NCBI GenBank assembly: GCA_963729215.1
Contig: CAVSND010000005.1
Span: 1 to 64,000 of the forward strand
DNA from: CAVQJU01 sp963729215
GTDB taxonomy: Bacteria; Acidobacteriota; Vicinamibacteria; Vicinamibacterales; CAVVIG01
Direction of reading: 5' to 3'
Length of the DNA stretch: 64,000 nt
Below are positions 22,112-31,845 of this stretch, in pieces. Both the position numbers and the translations under genes were made by a program. Position 1 is the stretch's first letter. Each line of letters starts with the position of its first letter. Below the pieces are notes generated by a model that was not told where the DNA came from, made no database searches, and saw only the letters and a list, made by a program, of their open reading frames with translations.

Positions 22112-23072
22112 TCACCGGATTTTCAACAACGAAAATCGCTGCGGTTCGCCGCCGGTCTCTGACACAGGTTCGCCGACGATGTCGCCGCTCTCGGCCGCTG
22201 GGGGCACGGTCGCGGAAGAGTGCTCGCCAGCTCGGGACGGGTAGGCAGCGCTCGCGCTCATCTTGAGGTCGAAGTCCCGCACGACTTCGAGGACGACCTC
22301 GCGATCGATCGGACGTTTGCCGACGGCGAAACCCGTGATCAGCGCGTTGTCACAGATCACATTCACCGTGCGGGCGATCCCTCCGGAGTGCTCGTGAATG
22401 AGCATGACCGCTTCACGCGTGAACAGTTTGGCCGCTTCTCCGCCCGCCGTTCGGATGCGGGTGCCGATGTAGGTCGGCGGTCTCGGCGAGGCTGAACGGC
22501 TCGATTTCACAACGCAGCGCCACGCGTTGCTTGAGCTGTCTGAGTCCCGGCGCGTTCAGCCGATCTCGAAGCTCGGGTTGCCCCGCCAGCACGACTGGCA
22601 GCAGCTTGTCGGTCGTGGTTTCGCTGTTGGCGAGCAGTCGAATCTCCTCGAGCAGATCGTCTTGCAGGCTCTGGGCCTCGTCCACGACGAGCGCCGTGAT
22701 TTGACCCTCCGCGCGGCGGCTGATCAACAGCGGCTCCAGTTCCTCGAGCAGCGCGGCCTTGGACTCGGAGGCATGCGCGCTGAGCTCGAACCGGTTCGCC
22801 AGGAATTCCACGAACTCGCTCCGCGTGAGGGCGGGGTTGTTGACGTACACGCACTTCACATGGCGGCAGTGTTCGGACTCCAGCGCCGCATGCAGCAGCG
22901 TCGTCTTACCCGTGCCCGCTTCGCCAATCAGAACGGTAATGGCCTTCGACGAGGACAGCCCGTACTGGAGATTGCTCAACGCCTCCCGATGCTGGGGCGT
23001 CAGGAACAGATAGAGCGGGTTCGGCGTCAGTTCGAACGGCAGCTCACGAAGACCGTAGAAGCGCAAATACAT
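22112..23072 (-). CDS. ExeA-like AAA ATPase of the exosortase/EPS system
   Basis: It begins MYLRFYGLRELPFELTPNP, the classic ExeA/XrtA-associated ATPase start. Walker A is GEAGTGKTTLLHA and Walker B is ALVVDEAQSL. A frameshift near 22470 interrupts the region after SLAETADL; the C-terminal part (YIGTRIRTAGGEAAKLFT, GGIARTVNVICDNALITGFA) follows in another frame to the stop at 22112. About 320 residues in total. It is probably a cytoplasmic energiser or regulator of EPS secretion. Confidence 0.8.
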
Positions 23073-23083
23073 CGGTTACCCCG

Positions 23084-24655
23084 CTAAGCTCTGAATCGCC
23101 ACAACGCCACCGCTGCGGCCATCGCCAGCAGCACGGCCATGCTGGCGAGACCGGCGATTCGAACCGCTCGCAGACGGCGCGCCCGACGCTGCTCGTCGTT
23201 GGACATCATCAGCGGCACCATGGCGAGGACCGGCAAGTTGAGCAGCCGCTCGACATCGCCTTCGAGCCTCAAGCTCGAGTCGCGGTATTCCAGGAACCCA
23301 ATCAGGATCAACCCGAGCGCGAGACCCGCACCCGCACTGCCAAGATTGATCAGCAGCCGATTGGGGCTGAACGGCCGCTCCGGCACCCGTGCGGGATCCA
23401 GGACTCTGAACTGCTCACCGATATTCCGCCGCTCGAGATTTGCCGCGATCTGCGAGTCCTCGCGCTTCTGGAGCAGGCTCTGGTACGTCGTCTGCAGCGT
23501 CGTGTAGTCGCGGGTGAGCTCGACAAGCTCGGACTCGCGCGTCGGAACCGCGTCCAGCTTCGCCTGGTATTCCGCAATACGGCTCCGCAGTTGCGTCTCG
23601 TCCTGCTGCCGCCCCTTCAATTCGGCATCGACGTCGGCAATCTGTGCCTTCAGGTCGCGAATGCGCTTCTGCCGCTGCGCTTCGAGCGGGCGTCGGAGAC
23701 GCTCGCGAACCGGTTGCATCGGCCGGACCGCCTTGAGCTCGGCCTGCTGTTTGGCCTCGAGATCCCTTACCGTGCGTTGAAGCCTCCGCACATCCGGATG
23801 GTCCGGCGTGTAACGGAGCTGAAGGAGCTGCAGATCGGCGCGGGCCCGCCTCGAGAAGTTGGGCGGTCGACTCGACGGCTGTGCCGTCTTTAGGCGCAGC
23901 GATCGTTACGGCGAGCGCCGGATCAGGCGTCTGCAGATCGGCGAGCTGGCGTTCGAACCCGACACGGCGTTCGCGCGCCCGGTCCGCGCGTCGCTGACCG
24001 ACTGCAGCTGGAGCTGCGCGCTGGACATCGACTGCATGTTCGCCGTCAACTGCGTGGGCAGCTGCCGCTGTAACGCCGTCCGATACTCCTCGAGCTTCTT
24101 TTCCTGCTCGACCAGCCGCCGCCTGGCATCCTGCAGCTGGGATTCCAGGAACTGGTTGGTGTCTTCCGCGACGTTTTCACGATCGCGAAGGTTCTCTTCG
24201 ATGAACAGCGAAGCAAGCCGCTCTGTGGCCTTCTGGGCGGTCCTTGCATCCTGGCTGACGTAGCTCACCCGAAAAGACTCGTTGGCCGTCGTCTTGACGT
24301 CGATGTCCTGACGCATCCGCTCAACCACGTCCTCCATCGGGAGTCGTTGACGCAAAGAGTCATAGAGGGAGAGATCCAGGATGATCCGCTCGAGGCGCGA
24401 CCGGCTCATGATCTGCTCTTTGAGCGTCGCAAGACGACTCTCGATCGGAGTCGCAACCGTGCTCTTCACATAGCTGTCCGGTATGCGCTGCGGAACCAGC
24501 ATGATGAGCGTTTCTGAACGATACCGATCGGGCAGATACCTGCCGGCGATCACAGCCGCGACTGTGAACACGCACAGCGGGAACACGATGAGCCACCAGC
24601 GGTGAAGCCCAATCCGAAGGATTTCCTCCGGCGTGTATTTGCGTCCTGGCAGCAC
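23084..24655 (-). CDS. Wzz-type polysaccharide chain-length determinant protein
   Basis: The N-terminus (YTPEEILRIGLHRWWLIVFP) leads into a first membrane segment, a periplasmic region with long coiled coil (ESQLQDARRRLVEQEKKLEEY) and a C-terminal membrane pair (LLINLGSAGAGLALGLILIG; SMAVLLAMAAAVALW). The P-rich motif before the last helix (RVPERPFSPNRLLI) is typical. Two frame changes lie between 23790 and 23910. It sets chain length with the adjacent kinase. Confidence 0.8.
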
Positions 24656-24656
24656 G

Positions 24657-25970
24657 CTATTTCCCTCGCGTTCCCATCGAGAGCATCAAGCCCACACGAA
24701 CACTGTTGCGGGTGAGCTGTGGACGAACGCCCTGTGGCAACAACAAAGACGACTTGAAATCGTAGTAGTAATACAGGTACTCAGCGTACGTCGCCCACGT
24801 CCGGTTCAATGTCACGCGATACCGCGCGCTGGCCGTGGATGTCGTGAACGGAGCCTCTGCTCCGGTCAGCCCGGGATCGCCTTCCGAGTAAGCGGCCGAT
24901 ATCGCGAGGTCGCTGCGACGGCTGACGGATCCGCTCGTCGCAAAGGTGAGGGCATTGGTGAACACCGGCTTGGCAAAGCTCTCGAGATACTCGGTTCCGC
25001 GACGATAGGCTGCCTGCGCGTTCCATGTTCGAGTGATTGGATAGGTCATCGAGGCCGCTGCGGTCATCCGGTACAGTTGCGTTGCCCCGTCGAGGTCGAG
25101 CGCAAAGGGGCCGCTATACGCGGTCGGTCCCACGCTGAATGCCAGGAGCATCTTGCGGCTCGCGGACAAAGGACGTGCGTAATCGACTCCAATATCGACG
25201 GTGTTCTCGAGCGATTCACGCCCTGCCACGTATTGCGCGTTGCGGAACGTATAGCCCAGGCGAAGCGTGACGTTCTTGTCGAGATTGTGGAGGAGCCGGG
25301 CGCCGGCATCGTATGAGCGAAGCTCGGTGAGGCTCAGCTGGGTTCCTTTATAGTCGGCGTATCGAAAATCCGATTTGAACGAGACGGCAGTCCGGGACGA
25401 CAGACCCTGAGTGAGAGCCACTGCGCTCGTGTACGTATACGACTTTTCCTCGGTCGTCGCGTAGTCCGATGTGGGCGGCACAGGGTTCGAGCAGCGACGA
25501 CGAAGGGAGTGCCGTAAAGAGATTGAGACTCACGGGGGCGTAGGTCACGTTCTGGCTGACGGACATCGTTGTCCGCTCGGCAAGCTGCGCCGCCAGGGCG
25601 GCGCCCCCGAAAGTCGTCGTCCCGAGCCACTCGCCGAAATCTGAGTAGTACCTTGCGTTTGTGCCACCCATCCCCGCGAACTGCACCCGCCTTCCGCGCG
25701 CTTCGAACGTCGCAGTCGGCGCGAGGATCGTGTAGTAACCGCTCGTCTGATAAGCCGAGGGCGTGACCTGTCCCGCTTCGGCCTGCAGGTTGTCGTCGTA
25801 GGCTTCCGCCACGTGGACGGACACGTCGAATCGAGAGCCGCCACTATTCCCGCCGGAGCGGCTCGATGACGAGGAGGCGCAGACGTTGTGGTCTGTGCCT
25901 CCGCGGCGGTGACTGCGCAGCCCACGACCATTAGCGCCGCAACGGCAACTCGATCGAGGACGTTCTTCAT
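24657..25970 (-). CDS. Outer-membrane beta-barrel protein of the EPS locus
   Basis: The start at 25970 gives signal peptide MKNVLDRVAVAALMVVGCAV ending at AEAQ. Alternating-residue beta strands follow (FDVSVHVAEAYDDNLQAEAG, VTLRLGYTFRNAQYVAG, TWATYAEYLYYYYDFKSSLL). It resembles the large EPS-associated barrel proteins found with exosortase systems, presumably an export pore or accessory. Frameshifts near 25830 and 25480. About 435 residues. Confidence 0.65.
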
Positions 25971-25990
25971 CTCGTTCACTGGACCGCGAC

Positions 25991-26585
25991 TCAGGGAACG
26001 ACGACGGTATCGCCCGGGCTGAGGAGGATGTTCTGCTCGGTGTTCTTCTGCTTGACGACGTCCTTGTAGTTGAACTTGTGAAACGTCTGCTTGCCAGCCA
26101 CCGTGCGGATCACCACGATGCTCCCGGAGTCGGCGTACTCCAGCAGCCCTCCGGACATCGCGATGAGCTGCAGCACCGTCATGTCGCCAATCAGCGGATA
26201 GGTCGACGGCTTCGCCACGTTTCCCGTGATGAACACGTTGCGGCTGTGAATCTCCTTCAGCACGACCGACGCGTTCGGATCCTCGACGTACTTGGCGTGC
26301 CGCCTCGTTCAGCTTCACCCGAAGCTGCTCCGGCGTGCAGCCCGGCCGCGTGAACTTCATTCAGCAGCGGCAGCGAGATCTTGCCGTCGGGCCGCACCAC
26401 GACGACGTCCGCCGACATGTCCTTGTCGCGCCAGAAGACGACCGACAGCACGTCCTGGGGGCCGATGACGTAACCCGGCGGAACGGCAGGCGCACCGGCC
26501 GGCTGCTGCGCGCGGAGTCCCGAGACTCCGGCGGTCGAGACCACCAATCGCCAGCGACTGCGCAGAATGACACAACGCGCATCAT
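25991..26585 (-). CDS. Wza-type polysaccharide export protein
   Basis: The poly_export signature is clear: GYVIGPQDVLSVVFWRDKDM, VVVRPDGKISLPLL, then after a frameshift near 26290 a SLBB-type domain (SRNVFITGNVAKPSTYPL, GDMTVLQLIAMSGGL). It ends SPGDTVVVP. The signal peptide starts at MMRVVSFCAVA and another indel near 26550 leads into VSGLRAQ. About 195 residues, short for the family. It would form the outer-membrane or periplasmic export channel. Confidence 0.75.
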
Positions 26586-26616
26586 AAAAAGCTCGCTTCG
26601 TCTTCGAGAAGACTGC

Positions 26617-27801
26617 TTACTGCCGGTATTCCTTGAACGGCAGCTGGCAGTCGTGCTTACGGAGAAAATTGAGGAACCTCTTGTAGTCGGTGGACTCCAT
26701 GTTGAAGAGCCGCAGCACGATCTTGTAGTTGCCGCGCGCCTCCTCGAGTCCCTTGTGCACGAGATCCCGCACGTTGCTCCGGGTAATCTCGCGGTTCATG
26801 TAAAGCGGATAGACGGACGTCCAGAACGATTCCCGCTCCTCGATCAGCTTCTTGAACAGTTCGTCGGCAAGCGTCCGCCGCCGTTCCTTCCGCGGCCGGC
26901 CGCCGATGGTGCCGACCGTTCTCAGCTCCGGCCCCAAATCGTCCGCCTGGATCACTTCGCGACGACCGGTGACCACCAGGCGTTCGATGACGTTCTCGAG
27001 CTCGCGGACGTTGCCCGGCCACGGATACGCACACAGCGTCGTCATCGCGTCGGGCGCGATCTCACGCACGATGTAGTACCGGCTGTTCGCGTCGCCGTTG
27101 GCGTGGCCATTCGCGCCGTTCGCGTGACCCTGACCATTAGTGCCGTTACCGTTGGATCCGTTACTGCCATTACTTCCATTGCCGGGACCGGTGCTGTTCG
27201 CGTAGCGGTTCAGGAAGTGCTGGATGAGCGCAGGGATGTCTTCCTTGCGTTCGCGCAGCGGCGGCACCACGATGTGGATCACGTTCAACCGGTAGAAGAG
27301 GTCTTCGCGGAACTGACCCTGCGCGATCAGATCCCGCAGATTGCGGTTGGTCGCGGCGATGACGCGGACGTTCGTCGCGGCCCCGACGCGCTCGGCGCCG
27401 ACCTTCTGAATTTCACCGGTCTCGAGGAATCGCAGCAGCAGGCCCTGCATGCGCAGGGTCATCTCTCCGATCTCATCGAGAAAGATCGTTCCATCGTCGG
27501 CCATCTCGAGCTTGCCGGGCTTGTCGCGATAGGCGCCGGTGAAACTGCCCTTCACGTGTCCGAACAACTCGGACTCGAGCAGCGTCTCCGGAATGCCGGC
27601 GCAATTGACCGCCACGAACGCCTGCTGCGCTCGAGGGCTGGCGCTGTTGATGGCGCGCGCGACGACTTCCTTACCGGCCCCGCTCTCGCCGGTAATCAAG
27701 ACTTTTGCGTCGGACCGCGCGATGCGCTCGACTTCCGCCTTGAGGTCGGTGAGCGCCTGGCTGGTCCCAATCAATTGCACGTGGCCGTTGTTTTGTCTCA
27801 T
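26617..27801 (-). CDS. Sigma-54-dependent activator without receiver domain (activator 1)
   Basis: This 394-residue protein has an AAA+ domain with Walker A GESGAGKEVV, sigma-54 contact motif GSFTGA, Walker B GTIFLDEIGE and the arginine-finger region. There is no N-terminal receiver or GAF domain. A Gly/Asn-rich insert (about residues 205-240) lies before the helical subdomain. The C-terminus lacks a normal Fis helix-turn-helix and ends GNYKIVLRLFNM..DYKRFLNFLRKHDCQLPF, shared with activator 2. Its own promoter looks sigma-54 dependent. It heads the EPS operon and is its probable activator. Confidence 0.85.
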   Translation of the reverse strand: MRQNNGHVQLIGTSQALTDLKAEVERIARSDAKVLITGESGAGKEVVARAINSASPRAQQAFVAVNCAGIPETLLESELFGHVKGSFTGAYRDKPGKLEMADDGTIFLDEIGEMTLRMQGLLLRFLETGEIQKVGAERVGAATNVRVIAATNRNLRDLIAQGQFREDLFYRLNVIHIVVPPLRERKEDIPALIQHFLNRYANSTGPGNGSNGSNGSNGNGTNGQGHANGANGHANGDANSRYYIVREIAPDAMTTLCAYPWPGNVRELENVIERLVVTGRREVIQADDLGPELRTVGTIGGRPRKERRRTLADELFKKLIEERESFWTSVYPLYMNREITRSNVRDLVHKGLEEARGNYKIVLRLFNMESTDYKRFLNFLRKHDCQLPFKEYRQ

Positions 27802-27840
27802 TGCTTGAATGCCCTGCTAAACACGGACGCGGCTCCTTAG

Positions 27841-27856
27841 TGCAAGGAAGCCACCA
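27841..27856 (-). promoter_or_regulatory. Sigma-54 promoter of activator 1 and the EPS operon
   Basis: The minus strand reads TGGTGGCTTCCTTGCA with GG-N10-GC spacing and a perfect TTGCA. It is 40 bases before the start at 27801. This suggests positive autoregulation. Confidence 0.6.
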
Positions 27857-27930
27857 ACAGCTGTGCCGGAAACGCGCCGTTCTATCTCGTGGCGTGACAG
27901 CTAGTTAGAGACGGCGTCGATCAAGGTCGT

Positions 27931-27966
27931 CATTCGGCTGGCTTTCGGGTATTTCCCAGCCGAATG
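27931..27966. promoter_or_regulatory. Perfect 11-bp inverted repeat between divergent activators
   Basis: CATTCGGCTGG and CCAGCCGAATG are separated by 14 bases. It lies about 75 bases upstream of the activator 1 sigma-54 element, a normal distance for an enhancer. An operator or a transcript hairpin are both possible. Confidence 0.45.
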
Positions 27967-28061
27967 ATTTGGGTGAGTAAAGTCAACCAATCGGCGGACT
28001 TTTGGTCGTATGATGGGTGCCGAAAGCCAACCTCGGCAGGGAGCCTTCAGATGGCGACAAA

Positions 28062-28114
28062 TGCACCTTAGTGCACGCTTGTGCACGTTACGTGACTGTA
28101 ACTTGTTGCACAAC
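28062..28114. promoter_or_regulatory. Ten-base-phased TGCAC repeats and activator-site-like motif
   Basis: TGCAC occurs at 28062, 28072 and 28082, exactly one helical turn apart, and ACTTGTTGCACAAC lies at 28101-28114. The latter resembles motifs upstream of both giant genes. They sit 170-220 bases before the activator 2 start. No -24/-12 or strong -35/-10 for activator 2 was found in 27802-28283. Confidence 0.4.
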
Positions 28115-28283
28115 TTCACAGTTAGTCCCTCAACCATTGTGCAAATTCCAACTGACACAAGAGAACTTAGTTGACGAAGTCTCTACAGTACCGGTAGGAT
28201 GTCTTCCTCATGGTGACGTTCGTTCGGCGCCACCAAATACATCTCGAACGGCAGAGACATCGGCCAGAATTCGGACTTCTTCC

Positions 28284-29481
28284 ATGACCAACGCAGAAAT
28301 CAGAACCGGCGCAGAACGACATCTTGCTTTTTCCAGCGCAGCAAAACCCGAAGTGCGCCTGGTGGGCCGCAGCGAAGCGATGCGCACCATCGAGGCGGAC
28401 ATCGAATGCGCCGCGCGTTCTGATGCGAAGGTCCTCGTCACCGGCGAAACCGGCGTCGGGAAGGAAGTCATCGCGCGCCTCATTCATCACGCGAGCCAGC
28501 GCGCCGCGGGGCCGCTCGTGACCGTGAACTGCGCGGGACTGCCCGATTCGCTGCTCGAGTCCGAGTTGTTCGGACACACCCGCGGCAGTTTCACCGGCGC
28601 GTATCGCGACAAACTCGGGCTGCTCGAGATGGCGCCGAACGGCACCGTCTTCCTCGACGAAGTCGGCGAGATGAGCACCAGGATGCAGGTCGTCCTCCTG
28701 CGCTTCCTCGAAACCGGTGAGATTCAGCGCGTCGGCGCCGACAAGCCGCACGCCCGCGTCAACGTCCGGTTGATCACGGCGACGAATCGTGATTTGCAGC
28801 ACCACATCGCGACGGGCAATTTTCGCGAGGACCTGTACTTCCGACTGAATGTCATCCGGATGTCCGTGCCGCCGCTCCGCGAGCGGCGCGACGATATTCC
28901 GCTGCTCGTCGATCACTTCGTCAACTCGTATTGCCAGCAGCACCGCGTGCCGCGCCCCGAAATCTCACAGGCGGCGATGGAGGCGTTCCTCGCGCACCGG
29001 TGGCCGGGCAACATCCGCGAGCTGAAGAACGCGATCGAGCGGATCGTGCTGAAGGTCAACGGACCGGTCGTCCTCGTCTCGCATCTTCCGACCGAGATTG
29101 CGTGCCCGGGCGTCGAAGGCGGGCACGGCAGTAGGCAGCATCAACGGCGGGACTGCAACGAGTCCGTCACAAGCTGAGGAAATGACGTCGCTGATGCTCG
29201 AGCGGGGCGCGTCGTTCTGGGAGGCGGTCTACCCCTCGTTCATGTCGCGCGACATGACGCGGAACGATCTACGGAAGATCGTGCAGGCGGGTCTCGAAAA
29301 CACCAACGGCAACTACCGCCTGCTCGTGCAGCTCTTCAACATGCCGACGGAAGACTACAAGCGGTTTCTCAGCTTCCTTCGCAAGCACGAGTGCCACCTG
29401 CCCTTCCAGCGGTTCCGGACGGTCCCGGCGCGGCTGACGGCCGGGGCGCCGGCAAGACCCGCCGCGGCGGCGCGGGCGTAG
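28284..29481 (+). CDS. Sigma-54-dependent activator without receiver domain (activator 2)
   Basis: The start ATG at 28284 precedes MTNAEIRTGAERHLAF. The AAA+ domain has GETGVGKEVIARLI, GSFTGAYRDKLG, GTVFLDEVGEM and RWPGNIRELKNAIERI. A frameshift near 29110 leads to the C-terminal domain SFWEAVYPSFMSRDMTRNDL and GNYRLLVQLFNM..DYKRFLSFLRKHECHLPF, homologous to activator 1. No sensor domain is present; input must come through another protein or expression level. About 398 residues. It is divergent to activator 1. Confidence 0.8.
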
Positions 29482-29483
29482 TT

Positions 29484-29507
29484 CGTCCGCCTGAAGGCGG
29501 ACGCTAC
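29484..29507. repeat. REP-like palindrome, copy 1
   Basis: CGTCCGCCTGAAGGCGGACG followed by CTAC. The same unit appears at 31812-31836 and a variant at 36163-36202, always just after a gene end. Confidence 0.6.
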
Positions 29508-29518
29508 GCCTTCGGACG

Positions 29519-31235
29519 CTACACCACCTTCGCGTCGTGGACGATCTGTCCGTTCACAACGGTGAGCACGGAGCGGATCTTCCTGATATCAGCGTCCGGC
29601 ACAGAGAAGTAATCGCGGTCCAGGACGGCCAGGTCTGCGAGCTTGCCGGTCTCGATCGAACCGATCTTGTCTTCCATCCGCAGGAACCAGCTGTTCCCTC
29701 GCGTGAAGAGACGCAGCGCCTCCTGACGCGTGATCTGCTGATCACCGTTCACGCGATCGCCAAACGAATTCACGCCCGTCGTCGCGAAGGCGATGTGCTG
29801 CCAGGGATTGAGCGGCGCGATGTGGACGCCGTCGCCGTGAATGCCAGCCTGGATGCCGTGGTCCACGATCGTCCGGAACTGCGGACCGATCACCACTTTC
29901 GGATCCGTTGACGTCACCCAGCGGAACGCGCCCATCTCGACACCGCATCCGAGGGCCTTCAGCCGATTCAACAGGTCTGGCGTGACGACCGGCACGTGGT
30001 GGACCATCCAGCGCAGCCCCGTGATGTCGAACTCCTTGTTGACGGCTTCGTACGCTTCGACGACCTGCGTGAGGGCCGCCAGATCCTGCACGCTGTTTTC
30101 GTTGCGCCACCCGGCCTGGCCGACGAGGCGCTGCGCCTCGCGCCACACGGCGCCGCTCGCGAGCGGTGCAGCCCACTCGCCGATCCCGCCGGTCATCATC
30201 ATGTCGTCGCCGAAGAACTGGAACTGGTTTCTGAGCCGTTCCTTCAACTCCGGGAGCGCCGGATCGCTCTGATTCTGCAGAAAGTTCATCTGCAGCCGGA
30301 CGCTGGCCTTTCCCTGACGATGGAGTGCCAGCCACGAGTCGTACATCCGATACTGATCGAGGTTGGACAGGATCTGGCCGGGGTTCAGCGGTCCCGGCGT
30401 CGGAAACAGGACCTCATCCAGGTGTGACGTCAGCCCAAGGCTGGCCGAGTACGCCATCGCGTCAGCCGTGCTTCGCTTCTTGTCCTCGAACGTCTGCAGC
30501 CGACGCAAATGGAAAAGCGCGCTGGCCGAAGGGCCGCCGCCCGCGAAGCCAGCCGCGGCAATCGCACCGGTATCAGACACTTTCACCGGCTTGATATCCG
30601 GATGGACAGGCGGGGCGGCGTCGGCGGCGTCGAAGAATGCCTTGCCGAGGCTGTTGGTCACGCAGGGGCCGGTGAACCGCTCGTAGAGCAGCACCGGCCG
30701 ATCGGGGACGGCCGCGTCGAGCTCCTGACGCGTCGGATGGCGATGCTCGGCCCACTGGTTCGTGTGCCAACCGCCCATCGACGTGATCCACGCGCCCTGC
30801 GGCACGTCCTTTCGCCGGGCGGCAAGCGCCTCCTGAATTTCCCGGATCGAGGTCGTGTTCTCGAGAATGGTGTGATAGCCCGGTCGGTTGGCCAGACTGA
30901 CGATGTGGACGTGGCCTTCGATGATGCCGGGCACGACCGTGCGCCCTTTGAGATCGATGAGCCGGGTGTTGGAACCACGCGCCGGGTTCACATCACCCAC
31001 AGCCACGAAGCGGCCGTTGCGGATCGAGACGGTCCTGGCGATCGTGTTCCGGGCGTCCATCGTGTGGATGCGCCCGTTGGTCAGCACCAGCGTCGTATCC
31101 GGCTGGATGGTGGCGGGCTGGCCCCCGGCCGCGGGCGCCTGGCGCCATCGAAACTGCCGACGCCGGCAGGCTGCCGATCCCCACAGCGGCGCCCGCCGTC
31201 GCGCCGAGAAACCGCCGTCGAGAGAGTTTTTTCAT
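29519..31235 (-). CDS. Tat-exported amidohydrolase (YtcJ-like)
   Basis: The start at 31235 gives MKKLSRRRFLGATAGAAVGI, a twin-arginine signal. A frameshift near 31140 leads to LTNGRIHTMDARNTIARTVS, the standard start of the amidohydrolase_3 family. The metal motif GIIEGHVHIV, VHHVPVVTP, IHGDGVHIAPL and the C-terminal GSIETGKLADLAVLDRDY are present. About 570 residues. It would be a periplasmic metal hydrolase; substrate unknown. Confidence 0.8.
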
Positions 31236-31316
31236 GAGCGGAATATAGCGATCGCCAACGCGTCCTGCAACGTTCGACTTTGCGGTGGAGTAGGATGGCG
31301 CGCAAGGGAGCGAACC

Positions 31317-31784
31317 ATGTCCGCTTACACGTTGGTGCACGTCGCAATCAGCCTCGTTGGGATCGCATCGGGACTCGTGGTCCTCCTCGGGCTGCTCGCC
31401 GGAAAGAGGCACAACGCGTCAACCGCGGTGTTTCTGGCGACGACGGCCGCCACCAGCCTCACCGGATACGGCTTCCCGTTCGACCATCTGCTGCCATCCC
31501 ACATCGTCGGCGCCATCTCGCTCGTCGTGCTCGCGCTGGCGATCTACGCGCGGTATGGGCGTCATCTGGCCGGGGGCTGGCGAACCGTTTACGTCATCGG
31601 CGCCACCATCGCTCTCTACCTGAACGTGTTCGTGCTGGTCGTTCAGTCGTTCATGAAAGTGCCCGTGCTGCACGACCTGGCCCCCACGCAATCCGAGCCG
31701 CCCTTCGCGATTGCCCAACTCGCCGTGCTGGTCCTGTTCATCGTCCTTGGCACGCTGGCGGTCCGCAGGTCAAAGACGATTTAG
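31317..31784 (+). CDS. Small integral membrane protein
   Basis: This 155-residue protein starts at ATG 31317 (GAACC before it, weak RBS). It has about four transmembrane segments (LVHVAISLVGIASGLVVLLG; HIVGAISLVVLALAIYARYG; YVIGATIALYLNVFVLVVQS; AIAQLAVLVLFIVLGTLAV). It resembles short uncharacterised membrane proteins of soil bacteria. Function unknown. Confidence 0.75.
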   Translation: MSAYTLVHVAISLVGIASGLVVLLGLLAGKRHNASTAVFLATTAATSLTGYGFPFDHLLPSHIVGAISLVVLALAIYARYGRHLAGGWRTVYVIGATIALYLNVFVLVVQSFMKVPVLHDLAPTQSEPPFAIAQLAVLVLFIVLGTLAVRRSKTI

Positions 31785-31836
31785 TAGCGGCCGGCTTCAG
31801 CCGGCCGGCGAACGTCCGCCTGAAGGCGGACGCTAC
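31783..31836. repeat. REP-like palindromes, copy 2 (double)
   Basis: GCCGGCTTCAGCCGGC-type palindrome is followed by GTCCGCCTGAAGGCGGACGC and TAC. It lies between the small membrane protein and the permease. Confidence 0.6.
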
Positions 31837-31845
31837 TGCTGGCAA

